Source: Laguncularia racemosa (taxonomy: Eukaryota > Streptophyta > Magnoliopsida > Myrtales > Combretaceae). Taken from it: a stretch of DNA of 64,000 bases. Shown here piece after piece: positions 33,910 through 47,223 of this stretch (within the stretch, counting starts at the first letter, position 1; each line of letters begins with the position of its first letter). The stretch lies in contig JBBMOL010000201.1 of assembly GCA_037954665.1 (NCBI GenBank), positions 62,001 through 126,000 of the forward strand, written 5' to 3'. The notes under the pieces are model-generated. The model was not told the DNA's origin. It saw nothing but the letters and a program-made list of their open reading frames with translations, and did no database searches. The position numbers and the translations under genes were made by a program.

Positions 33910-34515
33910 TCCCTCCTTTAAAAAGAAATCCCTTATGCTTATAGAAATCATGGAATGCAACTGCTCACAAGCATTATAAACATTAGAGAAATCACTATCA
34001 TGTGCATACAACTCCTTCAAATGCTCAAATCCTAACAACTTCATTGAAAGAGTAGAGATTAGAGCATACCTTCTGGATAATGCATCTGCCACAATATTCT
34101 CTTTACCTTGCTTATATTGGATCACATATGGAAAGGATTATATGAATTCCATCATTTGGCATGACGCTTGTTCAGCTTACCTTGTCCTTTCAAGTGTTTT
34201 AATGACTCATGATCTGTATGAATCACGAACTCCTTTGGTAACAAATAGTGCTACCATGTCTCCAATGCCCTCACCAAAGCATACAACTCCTTATCATAAG
34301 TTGAGTAGTTAAGTTGTGCTCCATTTAGCTTTTCACTAAAATAAGTAACAGGCGTCTTTTCCTGCAATAAAACAGCACCTATACCAATCCCGGAGGCATC
34401 AAATTTAATTTCAAAAGTTAAATCAAAGTTAGGTAGCCTCAACAGTGGTGCACTACTCAACTTTTCCTTTAGCAAAGAAAATGCATGTTCTTGTTCCTTA
34501 CCCCAAATAAACCCC
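33910..34515 (-). pseudogene. RNase H of element C
   Basis: Degrades the RNA strand after copying. It shows FEIKFDASGIGIGAVLLQ with the first aspartate, YDKELYALVRALETW with the glutamate, a HTDHESLKHLKG-type segment, and GKENIVADALSRR with the last aspartate. A stop follows ETW, and another break sits in the HAKW segment, so it appears as 34475-34251 and 34125-33814. Confidence 0.88.
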
Positions 34516-35397
34516 TTATCTTTTTTTCATGATTTTAGTTAATGGGGCAGCAATTGTGCTAAAATCTTTGACAAATCTCCTATAGAAACTTGCCAAGCCA
34601 TGGAAACTTCTCACATCACTCACGATCTTAGGTTTCGGCCATTCTTGGATAGCCTTTACTTTTTCACTATCTACTTCATTTCCATTTGTACTCACTACAT
34701 AACCCAAGAAAATGATGCGATCGATGCAAAATGAACATTTCTTCATGTTGGCATACAACTTGTACTTACGCAAAGCATCAAACATACATTTGAAATGCAT
34801 AACATGCTCATCAACGGATTTGCTATACACTAGAATGTCATCAAAATAGACAACCACAAACTTTCCATTGAGCTCACACAAAACATGGTTCATTAAGCGC
34901 ATAAATGTACTAGGTGCATTAGTTGGGCCAAAAGGCATTACCAACCACTCATACAATCTATGTTTTGTTTTAAAAGCGGTTTTCCACTCATCACCTGGTT
35001 TCATTCTAATTTGGTGATAACCACTTTTCAAATCAATTTTTGAAAAGACACATGCACCATGCAACTCATCTAACATGTCATTAAGTCGAGGTATAGGGTG
35101 TCGATATTTTATCGTTATTTTGTTGACGGCTCTACAATCCACACACATACGCCAACTTCCATCTTTCTTTGGTACCAACAATATAGGTACTGCACATGGG
35201 CTTAGACTTTCTCTTATATGTCCCTTCATCAAGAGCTCATCCACTTACTTTTGTAGTTCTTTTGTTTCCTCAGGATTGCTTCTATATGTCAGCCTATTTG
35301 GAATGGTAGCCCCGGGAATGAGATCAATTTGATGTTCTATCCCTCTCAAAGGTGGTAAACCTTGAGGTAAATCATCGAGAAAAACATCATTGTATTC
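34516..35397 (-). pseudogene. Reverse transcriptase of element C
   Basis: The open part 35244-34516 contains CAVPILLVPKKDGSWRMCVD, the palm VFSKIDLKSGYHQIRM, MPFGPTNAPSTFMRLMN and the catalytic VVVYFDDILVYS, then the SFHGLASFYRRFV connection. A stop just upstream (after ELQK) separates the PEETKELQ segment at 35397-35245. Motifs are complete, so the break is recent or slight. Confidence 0.92.
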
Positions 35398-36284
35398 CTA
35401 CAAAACATCAACAACAACACTTGGCAAAGAAGGGTCAACGTCGTTAGTAGAAAAATAAGCTTCCTTGTACAAAAGTACAATCATTGGCCTATTAGTGATT
35501 AAAGCCTTCCTCACATCCCTCATTTTTGCATAGAAACTCATTTTTTTTTCCTCTTTTCTTTCTATGGCTGAATGCTCCTCACTTACTCTATCTTTTTCAC
35601 TCTTCTTCTCATCTTCTTTTTTCTCACTTTTCTCTTTTTCTTTTCCACTTTCTTTTCTTTTTCTCTCGACCTCTTTTTGAACAAACTCTCCATGAGACTT
35701 CTCAAGTTGCAATTGATCTTCAAAGATCTGTTTAGGAGTCAAAGGAAGAAGAGTATGCTTTTTGCCTTCTTTCTCCACCATGTACCTATTAAGATACCCA
35801 TCATGGTTCACTCTCCTATCCCACTGCCATGGCCTACCTAACAACAAGTGACTAGCTTGCATAGGAACGACATCACAGGTAACTTCATCATCGTACCTTC
35901 TAATAGCAAATGGAACCCTCACTTGTTTAGTAGCCTTCACTTCCCCACTATTGTTAAGCCATTGCAATTTATAAGGTCTTGGATGTTTAGTAGTTTCCAA
36001 TCCCAACTTATTCACAAATAAAGTACTAGCCACATTCACACAACTACCCCCATCAATTATCAAACTACACACTTTCCTTCAACTAAGCACCTAGTATAAA
36101 AAAGATTTTCCCTTTGCAATCTAACCCCCTCACTATCCTCTTTCACTTGCACGTTAAGAGCACGCCTGGTAACCAACAATTGTCCCTCAGTAGGCAACTC
36201 AACATCACTACAATTATCCAAAGGAGGCATCTCATCCTCATCATCACTTTCCTCATCCGTCTCTGCCCCATTTCCACGCATCAC
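35398..36284 (-). pseudogene. Protease of element C with a lysine/glutamate-rich linker
   Basis: The catalytic segment is CSLIIDGGSCVNVAS, followed by PYKLQWLNNSGEVK and HLLLGRPWQWDRRVNHDG. A long K/E/S-rich linker (KRKESGKEKEKSEKKEDEKK) leads to RT. A stop (after EGKCVV, about 36060) divides an acidic N-terminal part (DEESDDEDEMPPL) from the catalytic part. Confidence 0.9.
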
Positions 36285-36289
36285 ATTAC

Positions 36290-37332
36290 CTTTTTATTTG
36301 GGCATTGAGATGCTATGTGCCCATACCCCAAACACTTAATGTCACAGCTTCTAGAGTTTTGGACAGAAGTAGTACCTTTATTTTTACTGTCAAATGATTG
36401 AAATGGTTATGCCTTATCATCCTTCTTTGTTTGGGCAGCCTTGTTATCATTTCTCCAATTTGACCTCCAAGTATTGTTTTGAGCCGAAAATGTGTTGGCT
36501 TGTTTCCCCTTCCCTTTGCGCTGCAATTGCCTTTCTATCTTCATAGCTATGTGCACCATATCTTCTATCTCTACATAGTGTTGCAACTCCACTCTGTCGG
36601 CTATGTCCTTATTAAGTCCATTGAGAAACCTTGCTATGGTGGCCTCTCTATCTTCCTCTATATTTTCTTGGATCATCGCAATCTCCATTTCCTTATAGTT
36701 TTCCTCCACACTCTTTGTTCCTTGTATAAGGCTTTACAATCTTTGGTGCAAGTCCTTATAATAATGGCTTGGAACAAATCTGCATCTCATGATAGCCTTC
36801 ATGTCAACCCAAGTTTGGATAGGTCTTTCACCATTTCTCCTCTTGCTTACAAGAAGTTGATCCCACCATACAAGTGCATATTCTCCAAACTCCACCGCTA
36901 CAAGTTTTATTTTCTTTTCCTCCGAGTAATTGTGACATTCGAAGATTAATTCCACTTTTCGCTCTCCTCCATATATGCATCCAGATCATTCTTCCCTAGA
37001 AAGGATGGAATTTTCATTTTGATACTCCCAATATTCCTATCAAGATCATTTTGGTTCCTCCTACCTCTTCTATAATTTTTGCCTTCATTGACCAAGGTAG
37101 CTTGATCGTCAAATTCCTCTTCAGACTCTTCTACCTATTGAGGTGTAGGTTGCCTCCTTGCCCTTGGATTGTTTTGGGTAGCCCCTTCACGCAAGGCATT
37201 GATCTCATTTTGTTGCTTCTCCAAAGTGTCATTCATGTTGCCAAGGACAAGTTGAATCCTCTCAAGCTGTTGTTGCATAGCCTTGAGAAGAAATTCTTGG
37301 TCTTTTGGTGCACTTACTCCACTTCCTTCCAT
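36290..37332 (-). pseudogene. gag of element C
   Basis: The start at 37332 (MEGSGVSAPKDQ) is followed by a coiled segment (QQQLERIQLVLGNMNDTLEKQ). The capsid segment reads KVELIFECHNYSEEKKIKL and YALVWWDQLLVSKRRNG; EDREATIARFLNGLN comes later, and a zinc-knuckle end GYGHIASQC sits near 36310. The knuckle appears to lack one of the CxxC codons. Stops at about 37135 and 36733 break it. Confidence 0.88.
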
Positions 37333-37840
37333 TTTTGCAATTTGAAATATCAAAAAAAAAAAAAAACAAGAACCTCACAAACACTCCCTCACGTGTTTAA
37401 CTCAAATTGGCTTTTACCCTCTTTTAAGCTCACACTCTCTTGCCTTTTACCACTCAAGCAATCTTTATGATTTTATACGTAAGGGCCAAATCAAACAACA
37501 ATCAAGATCTTAAAGTAATTCAATTTTATCAGAGAAATCCTAAAAATAAGCAACAAGGATATGTGAAACAAAACTAGAAGCAAAGAAAAATAACCAATAA
37601 AGAAAAGACACACACTTGATGTATATGATGACTAGTAAAGAAATAGAATGACAAATACTGAATTTAAGAAGGAAACTTGTAATTCCTTACAAATTAACTC
37701 CCAAAACTTCAAGAACAGATTTTTTTTTTTTTTTTGGTTTGTGAATAGCAAGAACAAGATCAACAAGCAAGAAGAAGATCAATAAGGCTAACAGAAAGAA
37801 ATAGAAAATTAAAAGGATAGATAATTAATTGGTGTACCTT

Positions 37841-37852
37841 GCTCTGATACCA
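37841..37852 (-). other. Primer binding site of element C, initiator-Met type
   Basis: The minus strand reads TGGTATCAGAGC, two bases from the LTR end at 37855. This is complementary to initiator tRNA-Met. Confidence 0.9.
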
Positions 37853-37854
37853 AA

Positions 37855-38600
37855 TGATGCGGAACCCCAAGACCCAAATTGTTTCTTAGAACTCGTTACC
37901 AATCAAATCAGAATTCGATTCTCACCAAAGTAATCAGAATGGTTTGTTCAATTACCCAAGAACACGTTTGTGAAAAGAACTCAAGTTATAATTGAAAATT
38001 ATCCCTTGAACCCAAGATTAAAGTATTCAAGAACAATAGAAATAGGAATTAAAAATTGAAATACAAAAGATGAACTCAATTGCATTCAACTCAACACCTT
38101 ATGCATAAAAACACAAGAAAGCAAACTCTCTTATATTCCAATATGGAAATTCAATACCACTTTGATCCCCTAAAACAAAGCTAAATAGCCCTATTTATAG
38201 AGTTTTTTTTTTTATCAAAAGTACATCGAACCTAGACAATCAAGGTGGTGTCACTAATTAACTCTTGAGACTCCTCGATTTTTGCTACCTGGTTGGAAAA
38301 AACAGCTCAAATTTATTGCAAGGAGTTGTTCCAAGGTTTAATGAATCTAGGCATTACTTGGATGGCTAGAAATGAGATAGGATGAATTCCAAAAGCTAAT
38401 CTTTTAGCCCAACTAAATTAATGAACTTGAGCTCTTTAAAATCTCCAAGCTTGCATAGCCCATTATCAACCCATTTTTGCACAAATAATTGAAGTTGTTC
38501 CTTTAGTCTTTTAGTTTGGGCCCTGGTGATTGGTCTGCTAAAATCTCCAAGATGATTCTCCAAGTCACTTTCTTGAGCATTAATGGCATGTGGAGTAGCA
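37855..38600 (-). repeat. 5' LTR of element C
   Basis: Second copy of 32030-32774 with few differences. The codon equivalent to the stop at 32681-32683 is AGA here (38507-38509), so PITRAQTKRLKEQ stays open in this copy. Confidence 0.9.
38191..38202 (-). promoter_or_regulatory. Probable TATA box of element C
   Basis: CTCTATAAATAG on the sense strand, conserved in both LTRs (also at about 32365). Confidence 0.5.
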
Positions 38601-41600
38601 TTTGTATCACTAAGAACTACAAGGTTAATGCTTAAGGTCCTCTTAGCTCTCTTGTTTATAACTTGTGTATTCGAGATGCTTGAGATTGCCTGTTTCTCCT
38701 CCTTGCCACTCTCTCCCTAGTCATCCCATCACGTGTAGCACGGTACCTACATGATATGCATGTGACCTCCTAGTGGGACCCCACATCTACATAATGCAAT
38801 GTAGTTTTCGAATCAAGTCTAAAGGAATGGAGTAGTAGGAATAGAAATAGAAATTAGTAAACTATAGGAAAGGAAGAAGCTAAGCAATCAAGTTTAATAG
38901 TTTAGTTCGAGCCATGAATATGGAAACCTTGAAGCCAGTCTTAGATGAATTCAAATTGAAAACATAACAAGCCTCAATCCTCTAGTTTCATGGTTTGTCG
39001 AAACTTGTTGTCTTCACAAAGTCATGAAGCTCTGTTTCAGGTACTTTACTATTACTTCATTTAAACTCCATGCTAAACCATTGTTTGATGTCGACTATAG
39101 ATTTGATTTTGATACATGTATTGATTTCAATTTCTAGTCTTGAATTATTTTATTGATTGAGTTTGTCGGCATTTGGGTTGGTCCAGGAAGTTTTTTATTA
39201 GAATTAGGTAGTGTTTTTCCATTAGTGGGTTCATATTTCTAGGAAGGTATTGTGAATTAACTCATATTTTATTGAGAAATTTGGATTTTTTTTTTTGGTA
39301 TTAAACTACGTAGAGACAAATCTAAACTATTTTTTTTTCTTTTTAAGTTTTCTAATTTAAATTGTTTTGTATTTTGCATTTCTTCCTTTGTGAGTCATGA
39401 TATTGCAAATTCTAGTACATGTATCATAGGGCTAATAGGGAATTATTTAGAGGAAGTTTTGAAAGAGAGTTATATAAAGATTGTTATGAAATTTTTTGTA
39501 GAATACAGTTGTAAAATATTATATTTAGGCTATTTTGGTTGTTGAATGAGATATTTTCAAATAGAGTGAAGACACATAATTGTGTGTTTTTTTTTTCTTT
39601 TGGGTTTGGTTAATAGATGAGCTATGAATAGTGGAGATAATCACTATCTTGTGGGTAGATTCAAGGGGTTTGTGTAGTGTATTCCCTTCATATACACTTT
39701 ACCAGATGTTAACATTCTAAAATATTGTTTCTAATATTTAATATATTTAGGTATTAAGGTAGATGTTCTTGTTAAGAAGGAAAACTTTTTGCTACTATTT
39801 AAGTATTGCACTTTTAGTTTTCTTTCCCCAATTATAAGTACTATAGATGTCAATTTTAACTAGTCAAATGCGGTTTCAATTAGGAATCTCGATTTGCATT
39901 TTTTTTTTTTTATCTCATATGTTGCTGCTATCATTGTCATAATACATGTATGTTGGCATAAGTTTATCTACTAATCTACATCTATTGCTTGAAATATTGT
40001 TTTGTTTTTCTTGGACAATATGATAATTGGGACATTTTCCTTTCTTGTGTAGTATGTTTATATTGAGATCCATTGTTATACCTACACTTCTATAGACGTA
40101 ACTTAAAGATTCTCCTCATCTTTAAGATTCATTTGTCTATGGAGGTGTTTTTAAACTTTATGCCTTCCTATGCTTGGGACTCCCACAATTGTTTTATGTG
40201 GGTGTGCTTATGATATCTCTTATCCCTTAGTCTTTCACATATTACATTATTAGAATGTATTTGATGTTAAGTCACTTAAGAGGAGCTTCTTTGATATTTG
40301 TTTTCTAACATATTTATATGCTTAATGTTCATTCTTCAATGAATATACTTAGTGTTGTGGTTGGAACTTGATAGCAACTTTACTCACTCTTACTTTTTGA
40401 GCTTCTTCTTTCTAGAGGTAAAATGTATTTTGGTATTTTCACCTGTGATATTTTATTCATCTACTTACACATGAATTATCTTATCTGCTGATTAAAGAGA
40501 ATGGTCTCTTGTTTTTTGAGTATCATCTAAAGCAAGAATCTTCATGGTGGTACTAGTAGCAATATTTTTTCATTCATTTTCTTTGTATCATTTTTTTACT
40601 TTTCCTTTATTTAATGGGGAAAAAAAATCTGAACTTACCTAAAAAAATATTTTTCCATTCATTTTAGTGAGGGGAAATTTTTTTTTATGGTATTATGTTT
40701 CAAGTCTTATTAGAAAAATAATGTTAATGCTTCTCTCTTTGCAAGTTATTTTTGTTTAAGGTAATATTACCTCTTCTTACCAAAAAAAAAATGCCATCCT
40801 ACCTCTTAAATTCATTCATGGCTTATGATTTTTAAAAGTGATTGCATTCTTTGTCCTTCATTACATGGTTCCCCAATTGACATGTGAAAATGTTTTCGTA
40901 GGTATATGCTATAAGATTTATTCCATACATTGGAAAGACACCTAACTTTTTGCTACTCTCTTAGATGTATGCCTACTACTATTTTGAGTATGTCATCGTG
41001 CACTTAGTAGCACATCTTTTCATTGTATTTCATGTTATTGTCACTCATTTATACTGGGATAATTATGTTTTTTCCAAATATACACTTTAGGTATATGTGA
41101 AACCTTTCCCAAGTGACTATAGATGAGAGGCTCACTTTCTTTGAATCCAATTAGGCATTTTTTATTGGTTTTAATAATGCTTCCTCCACTTTCAATTTGT
41201 TTACTATATATTCAATTTTTGATAGTCTGAGTTATACCATATTTGCTTATTATTTTGTTTAGATTCTTCAGTGAAGTGTGATCTCCATGTCCTCCTAAAA
41301 TGGGTGCAGCAACCAACACTTCAAGTTTAATAAAAATCTCTTTTTTTGCTTACATGAATTTTCCATCATAATATACTTCAACCTCTCTCAAGAAATCTTT
41401 GTGTCTTGGCTAAATTCCTTTTCAAACCTCTTGTGAGCATACTTAATTCTTTTCATTCTCTCCTTATGCATGTAACTACATAGTTTTACTACTTATATTG
41501 TAGTCATTTCATCCTTAGTGTCTCTTTAAATGTGCATATTTTGATTACAACAATTCAAAGAATCTTTTTTTGTTTTTATATTTTTTTATTATTTTTCAAA

Positions 41601-42168
41601 ATTTCCTTTATTTTATAAGAAGCAAGTAAAACTTTACCAACCATTAGATGTTGGTGAGGTTTTAGTTTTGTTCTATACAAAGGATTTACAGTTACTAATC
41701 ATCATAATGGGTGCGAGATCATAGGGATACATGGGTGTGAAGATAATTGTTATTCAAAATTATCTTGCTTGTCTATTGATAATTGGATGGATTCTAAACC
41801 TATAAAATTTACATATGATTTTGCTTTGGATAACTTTTTGATAGTTTCCATCTACCTAAGCCTTTTCCTTCTAATATTAGTAGATTTTTAATGTATTGAT
41901 CATATATTTTCCCTTGGTGTTTTTAAATCATCCTTTTTGTTTAATAGTATTAAATCAAATGATAATATTTGTTTTGTCCTTCCTCCTTTTCGGATCTTCA
42001 ATTAGATATCAAATTATTGGTCACTTTATGAACTTAAGAGAATTAAATTGACATTTCATAACTATTGTAGGTATGTTTACAACACAAGGATTACTTTTCC
42101 AAAGACAATGTATCTTTTCCTATTGCATATTGTATATGTTATATGCTGAATTCAATTAAAAATCAAAC
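38601..42168. other. 3.6 kb without a recognisable gene
   Basis: AT-rich sequence with no long open frame on either strand and no clear match to the other repeats. It may contain old transposon debris, but I cannot name any. Confidence 0.55.
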
Positions 42169-42769
42169 ACATATATAATTTAAGACAATTGAACAATCCC
42201 AAATTGAAAAGACCTAATTTCACGCTAAGAACAAAGGGAGATCTAATTTCTTTACTAGATATTACACACAAGTAGAAGAAAGATCAAGCTTGGTGTTGTT
42301 GATATAACACATAATAATCCCTAGCCTTTTAACTCGCCACAATCATGCAAAGATTGATAAGAGTTGGATGAAAATGAGGAGCCTCACTTTCGTGTATATT
42401 TTCTATTTTTTTAATTGAAAAATAAAAGTCCCTTTTTGTGTTGCTTTGACAAGTATTTATAGTAGCCTCTTATAGAAACAAATGTGAAGAAAATAAAGGA
42501 AAAACATAAAGCAAGTGGCTAGTTCCAAATAGACTATTTTAGTTTAAAGGTGAGCCGGTGAGCCGTCCTCTAATTGACTTAGTCGTCATCCCGAAGCATT
42601 GACAATTGCACTTGATTAAATGTAAAGCAATCATGTAAAAGGAATGAAGATATATGTAAGTGTCTTTGGGTTCCATTTGGTCAAATAGGACTCTCAGTAT
42701 AAGACTCTTTAGTCCTTTGCTCTAGCTCAAGTAATAGGTCCTATTATTGAAATGGTTTGATTCCCATCA
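42169..42769 (-). repeat. 3' LTR of element F
   Basis: It matches 47679-48282. On the minus strand about 42725-42745 encodes GPIT*ARAKD, the CRM integrase tail motif with a stop. Confidence 0.75.
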
Positions 42770-43990
42770 TCTCCTCGAGCTTGTAGAAGATTTTTCCTCA
42801 AATATAATGGGTCTTCATGAAGATCTTTTGATAGGTAAGGTATAGATCTAAAACATTTAATGTAGCAAAAATGTCATATTCTCCTCGTAACTCCACCTTG
42901 TAAGTATTGTTGTTGATGCGCTTCAGAATCTTGAATGGTCTATCTTCTCTAGGTGAAAGTTTCTTTGATTTCTTGTGAGGAAACCTATCCTTGCTAAGAT
43001 GAATCCAAACTAAGTCACTTAGATTGTAAATCTTGGCTTTCTTGTATTTGTTGCCTTGAAGTTGTTACTGCTCCTGAGTTTTCTTAAGATGTTTAGAAGC
43101 CTTTTGATGAAGCTTTTGAATCTCCTTGGAACACTCAACTCCACTTAAACTTTCTTCCTTTGTTGCTAGGTTAGCTATTAAATCCAATGGAAGAGTAGGA
43201 TTATAACCATACATGACTTCAAAGGGGGACTTACCGGTTGAACTATAAGTCGGCCTATTGTAAGCAAACTCAACGATAGGGAGACATAAGCCCCAATTGG
43301 TAAGATTCTTGCTAATCGTTGCTCTCAGTAAAGCACTAAGAGTATGATTGATAACCTCTGTCTAAGGGTGACAAGATGTACTATACATGAGTTTAATACC
43401 AAGTCATTTCCAAAGTGTCTTCTAGAAGAAGCTGAGAAGCTTAGTATCTCTATTAGACACTATGCTATGGGGAATACCATATAATCTTACAATTTCATGC
43501 ACAAAAAGGTTAGCAATAAAAAGTGCATCATTTGTTTTGTGGCAAGGTACGAAATGGGACATTTTACTGAAGTGGTCAATGACCACTATGATGGAGCCTT
43601 TGCCTCTCCATGTCTTAGGAAGACCCAAGACAAAATCCATACTAATATCAATTTACGGCTGTGTGGGTAGAGATAAAGGCATATATATATTCACCCCAAG
43701 CTCCCTTCTTTCTCTTCGCCCTCTTACAAACCCCACATCTCTCCAAATCCTTGTGTACATCTTTCAACGTATTTCTCTAGTAAAAATATTCTTTTAAAAA
43801 CTCTAATGTCCTCTTCTCATCAAAGTGTCTTGATAATCCTTCGGCATGAGCTTCCATTCCAAATATTCCCTCATAGAACCATAAGGTATGCACAACTTAT
43901 CATATAATAGCTATCTATTATATTTTCTCTAAAACATCACTCTACAATTAATTTTAGGCAATCATCATGAATATATTGTTCTTTCATTAA
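42770..43990 (-). pseudogene. Integrase of element F
   Basis: The best open part, 43640-43422, reads MDFVLGLPKTWRGKGS (first catalytic aspartate region), FSKMSHFVPCHKTNDA and VRLYGIPHSIVSNRD. In the last, the family's SDRD aspartate is asparagine. Further left the AYNR and PFEVMYG-type core end and the KERF, INNNTYK-like C-terminal domain are visible in broken frames. Confidence 0.75.
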
Positions 43991-45480
43991 TTCAAACCCA
44001 AGTAACTTTAACTGAAGAGAAGTGATAAGTACATACCTATGTGATAATGCATCAGTTACAATATTTGTACTCCCCTTCTTGTACTTAATCACATAAGTGA
44101 AGCTCTCTAGAAATTCCACCCATTTTGCTTGTTGCTTAGACAAACTTTATTGGCCTTTGAAGTGCTTTAACGGGAGGAGATAGTGCTGCCACGACATCAA
44201 TGCACGCACTAAGGAATAAAACTCCTTATCATACACTAATAGTTTAAAGGTGCACCAGTCAGTGTCTCACTGAAATATGCAATGGGCCTCTCTTGTATCA
44301 ATACAGCACCAATTCCTACCTCGCATGCATCACACTTTAGTTCAAAAGTTTTGTCAAAATCTGGTAATGCTAAAATTGGAGTACTAATCAGCCTTGCCTT
44401 AGCTTCTTCAAAACTCCTTTAAGCCCGATCTCCCCAAACAAAAGGAACATTCTTCTTAGTCAATTCAGTCAGTGGACTTACAAAGTTACTGAAGTTCTGA
44501 TAAATCTCCTATAAAAAGAAGCCAAACCATGAAAACTCTTCACTTTAATTGCTGATTGTAGCATTGACCACACCATGATGGCCTAACTTTCTCTTCATCA
44601 ACTCACATCAGCATCAGTCACCACAAAGCCAAGAAATGTTACTTCTAACTGACAAAATGAGCACTTCTTGAGATTCCCATACAACCTCTAATTCCGTAAG
44701 ATTGAGAGGACTACCTACAAATGCTCAACATGACATTCCATGTCTTTACTAAAAATTAGAATGTCATCAAAATAGACTACAACAAAATTTCCCAAAAATT
44801 CCTTCATGACATGATTTATAAGTTGCATGAAAGTACTAGGGGTTTTGGTTAATCCAAATGGCATGCCCATTGACTCATACAAACCATGTCATGTCTTAAA
44901 AGCGGTCTTCTACTCATCTCCAACCCTCATACAAATTTAGTGATATCCGCTTTTAAGGTCAACTTTAGAGAATACATATGCACCATTCAAAAAAGGAAAA
45001 AAATGAATAAATTTCACTTTTAAGGTCAACTTTAGAGAATACCTATCATCAAGTCTAGGAATGACATACCTATATTTGATGGTAATTTTATTGATGGCTC
45101 TAATGTCAATGCACATATGCCGTGTACCATTCTTCTTCGAAACAAGATGTGTAGGAATAGCACAAAGACTAGTACTCTCTCTGAAAAAACCCCTTTCTAC
45201 CAGCTCATCCACCTATCGCTTTAATTCTTTAACTTCTTCAAGATTCATGCAATATGCAGGTTGGTTTGGTAAGATAGATCCAGGTTATAAATCAATCGCA
45301 TGCTCAATGAGTGGTAATCCCTTAGGTAACTCATTAAGAAATACATCCATATAATCACCTAGCACTTGGTTCACAATAGGAGGTAACTATTCTCGCTCAT
45401 CAACCTCTAACACATACTTCATCTACAATAGATACACTGGTTTCTCTTCCTAAATTGCCTTTTCCAGCTCTTGCTGTCCC
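43991..45480 (-). pseudogene. RT and RNase H of element F, with a small inserted duplication
   Basis: RT is recognisable by ELVERGFFREST, AIPTHLVSKKNGTRHMCID and VFSKVDLKSGYH (45212-44937), a YFDDI-like site near 44770 and RNase H segments to 44000, including KYKKGSTNIVTDALSHR. A 25-bp sequence is repeated exactly at 44951-44975 and 45018-45042, with unrelated A-rich bases between, replacing the MLDEL position. Confidence 0.75.
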
Positions 45481-45559
45481 ACAAATAAGGTCTTTTTTAT
45501 GGTTTTATTGATTTGTTTCTATGCTTCTTGTACTTTAGTTGGTGACATGGGATTCAACA

Positions 45560-45889
45560 CAATGTGCTTGCCATCCTTCTAGTACACATAGGTTTTCCTA
45601 AAACCATCATGCAACACCTTCCTATCATATAACCATGGTCTGCTAAGTAGTATGTGTGATGCACACATAAGAAGAATATCACAGACAATCTTAACATGGT
45701 ACCTCTCTCTTATGCTGAATGGAACTTCAGCCCTTTGAGTAACATGTAGATTACCTTGTTCACTCAACCAGTGCAGTTTGTATGGCTTAAGGTGTGGAGT
45801 AGTGACTAGATTAAATTTATTAACTAATGAGCAGCCACTACATTGGTGCAACTACTACCATCAATAATAAGAGCATAAAGGTTACCTTA
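45560..45889 (-). pseudogene. Protease of element F
   Basis: LIIDGSSCTNV is encoded at about 45845-45885, followed by HLKPYKLHWLSEQGN, PFSIRERYHVKIVCDI and HILLSRPWLYDRKVLHDG in the frame 45851-45579. Order and spacing match the protease of element C. Confidence 0.8.
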
Positions 45890-47223
45890 GACCTTACAAG
45901 AAATATGGAACAAGTTCTCTCTCTGTTCGCCTTCATTAGTAGGAAAAGTAGTCATCACCCTATGCAAGACATTGATAGCCAAATATTGATCATTCCCTCT
46001 ATCTTCATGCACCTTAACATCTACATCCCCATAATACTCATCTACTGATAAATCTATCGACTTATGTATCACTTCCTTATCATCCTCACTCTCTACCTTT
46101 ATAGCAGTCATCACCCTTCGGTTTAGACATTGAGCAGCCATATGTCCAAAACCCAAACATTTGAAGCATTTGATTGGATGATTCTTTCCTCTTGATGAAC
46201 TGGCTGTTATTGTTTATTCTCAGTCTCGACAACTACTTTCCCTTTTCTAGAAAATTCTTTCTCCCCTCTTATCAATACTCTTATTGTCTAACCCATACTA
46301 TTTATTAGAGGATCCATACTATTACGTGCTGCTCTATAAAGATTAGAGTGCCTCTACCTCTCAACTTTCAAGGCCAGTTGGATGGCATCGTCAAAGGTGT
46401 CATATCGCTGTAGTTCAACTATACAAGCAATCTCATATTTTAGATCCGATACAAATCATGCCATCGTCTATTCAGGAGTTTCAATTGCTCCACGTCAAAT
46501 CATCAATGTCTCAAATTCTTAGACATACTCATATATGGTTTTGCCTCCTTGTCTTAATGTTTGGAGATGCATGAATAGCTCCTATCTGTAATGCTTTGGT
46601 ATAAATCTCTTCCTCATAACCTGTTTCATCTCCCGTTAAGTATGGATCTTAGCATCTTTATCTCTCCTCCTACTAGCCACAATGTTTTTCCACCATAAGT
46701 TAGCATACCTTGTAAACTCCACTATTGCCAAACGTACTCTGGTATTGTCATTAATCTCGTAGCATTCAAAAAGTCCTTTCACCTTATCCTACCAATCAAG
46801 ATAATCCTCTACAGACCCTCTTCTAGCAAATGAAGGCATATGTAATTTCACATATTCTAAACCCTTAGGTGGCTTGAACTCATGATTAAGATAAAATTCA
46901 TCTTCAAAATTATCATCTCTTCCTTTTGGTTGGGCGTGGTAATTTCCTCCAACTCGCCTTCCCCTATTACCTCCCAACGCTCCTTCCTTACAAGCATTAT
47001 TAATGGCTACTTGAGGTGGGAATGTTGGTGGATTTACCATTGGCTATTGTGGAAGTGTTATTTAGTCAACTCGTATTGCTAGATTAGCAACAATGGTGGT
47101 TAACTCTTGTAATTGCTCTTCTAAGTCTCTTCTACTACCTGCAACATGGCGTCCTTAACCTCCTCCTGTAACCTGACTATTAGCTTTATTCCCAATTCCT
47201 CCATTCATGCTATCATTCGACAT
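45890..47223 (-). pseudogene. gag of element F
   Basis: Probable start at 47223 (MSNDSMNGG). Segments EYVKLHMPSFARRGSVEDYLDW (46800-46870), an ANLWWKN-type capsid core near 46690 and the zinc knuckle GFGHMAAQC (46130-46156) are in the expected order. Many stops and frame changes. Confidence 0.78.

Larger units (their letters stand above)
32030..38600 (-). mobile_element. Element C: CRM-like Ty3/gypsy retrotransposon
   Basis: A structurally complete element of 6571 bp. LTRs are 32030-32774 (745 bp) and 37855-38600 (746 bp). In sense order it has an initiator-Met primer site, gag, protease, RT, RNase H, integrase and a polypurine tract. The pol frame runs on into the 3' LTR, where the PITRAQTK motif is encoded, a feature I know from CRM-group chromoviruses. 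Flanking bases are TTGGT (left) and TTTGT (right), which may be a 5-bp duplication with one change. Domains are broken by few stops, so it is the best preserved pol in the window. Confidence 0.88.

Noticed and set aside
35526..35841. Plus-strand frames rich in F, L and S that look like membrane segments
   Set aside because: Shadow of the lysine/glutamate-rich linker on the minus strand.
32025..38605. Perfect target duplication for element C
   Set aside because: The flanks are TTGGT and TTTGT, one base different; possible but not proven.
38601..42168. Degraded copia pol in the stretch right of element C
   Set aside because: Short translated stretches looked suggestive, but no ordered set of RT or integrase motifs could be read.
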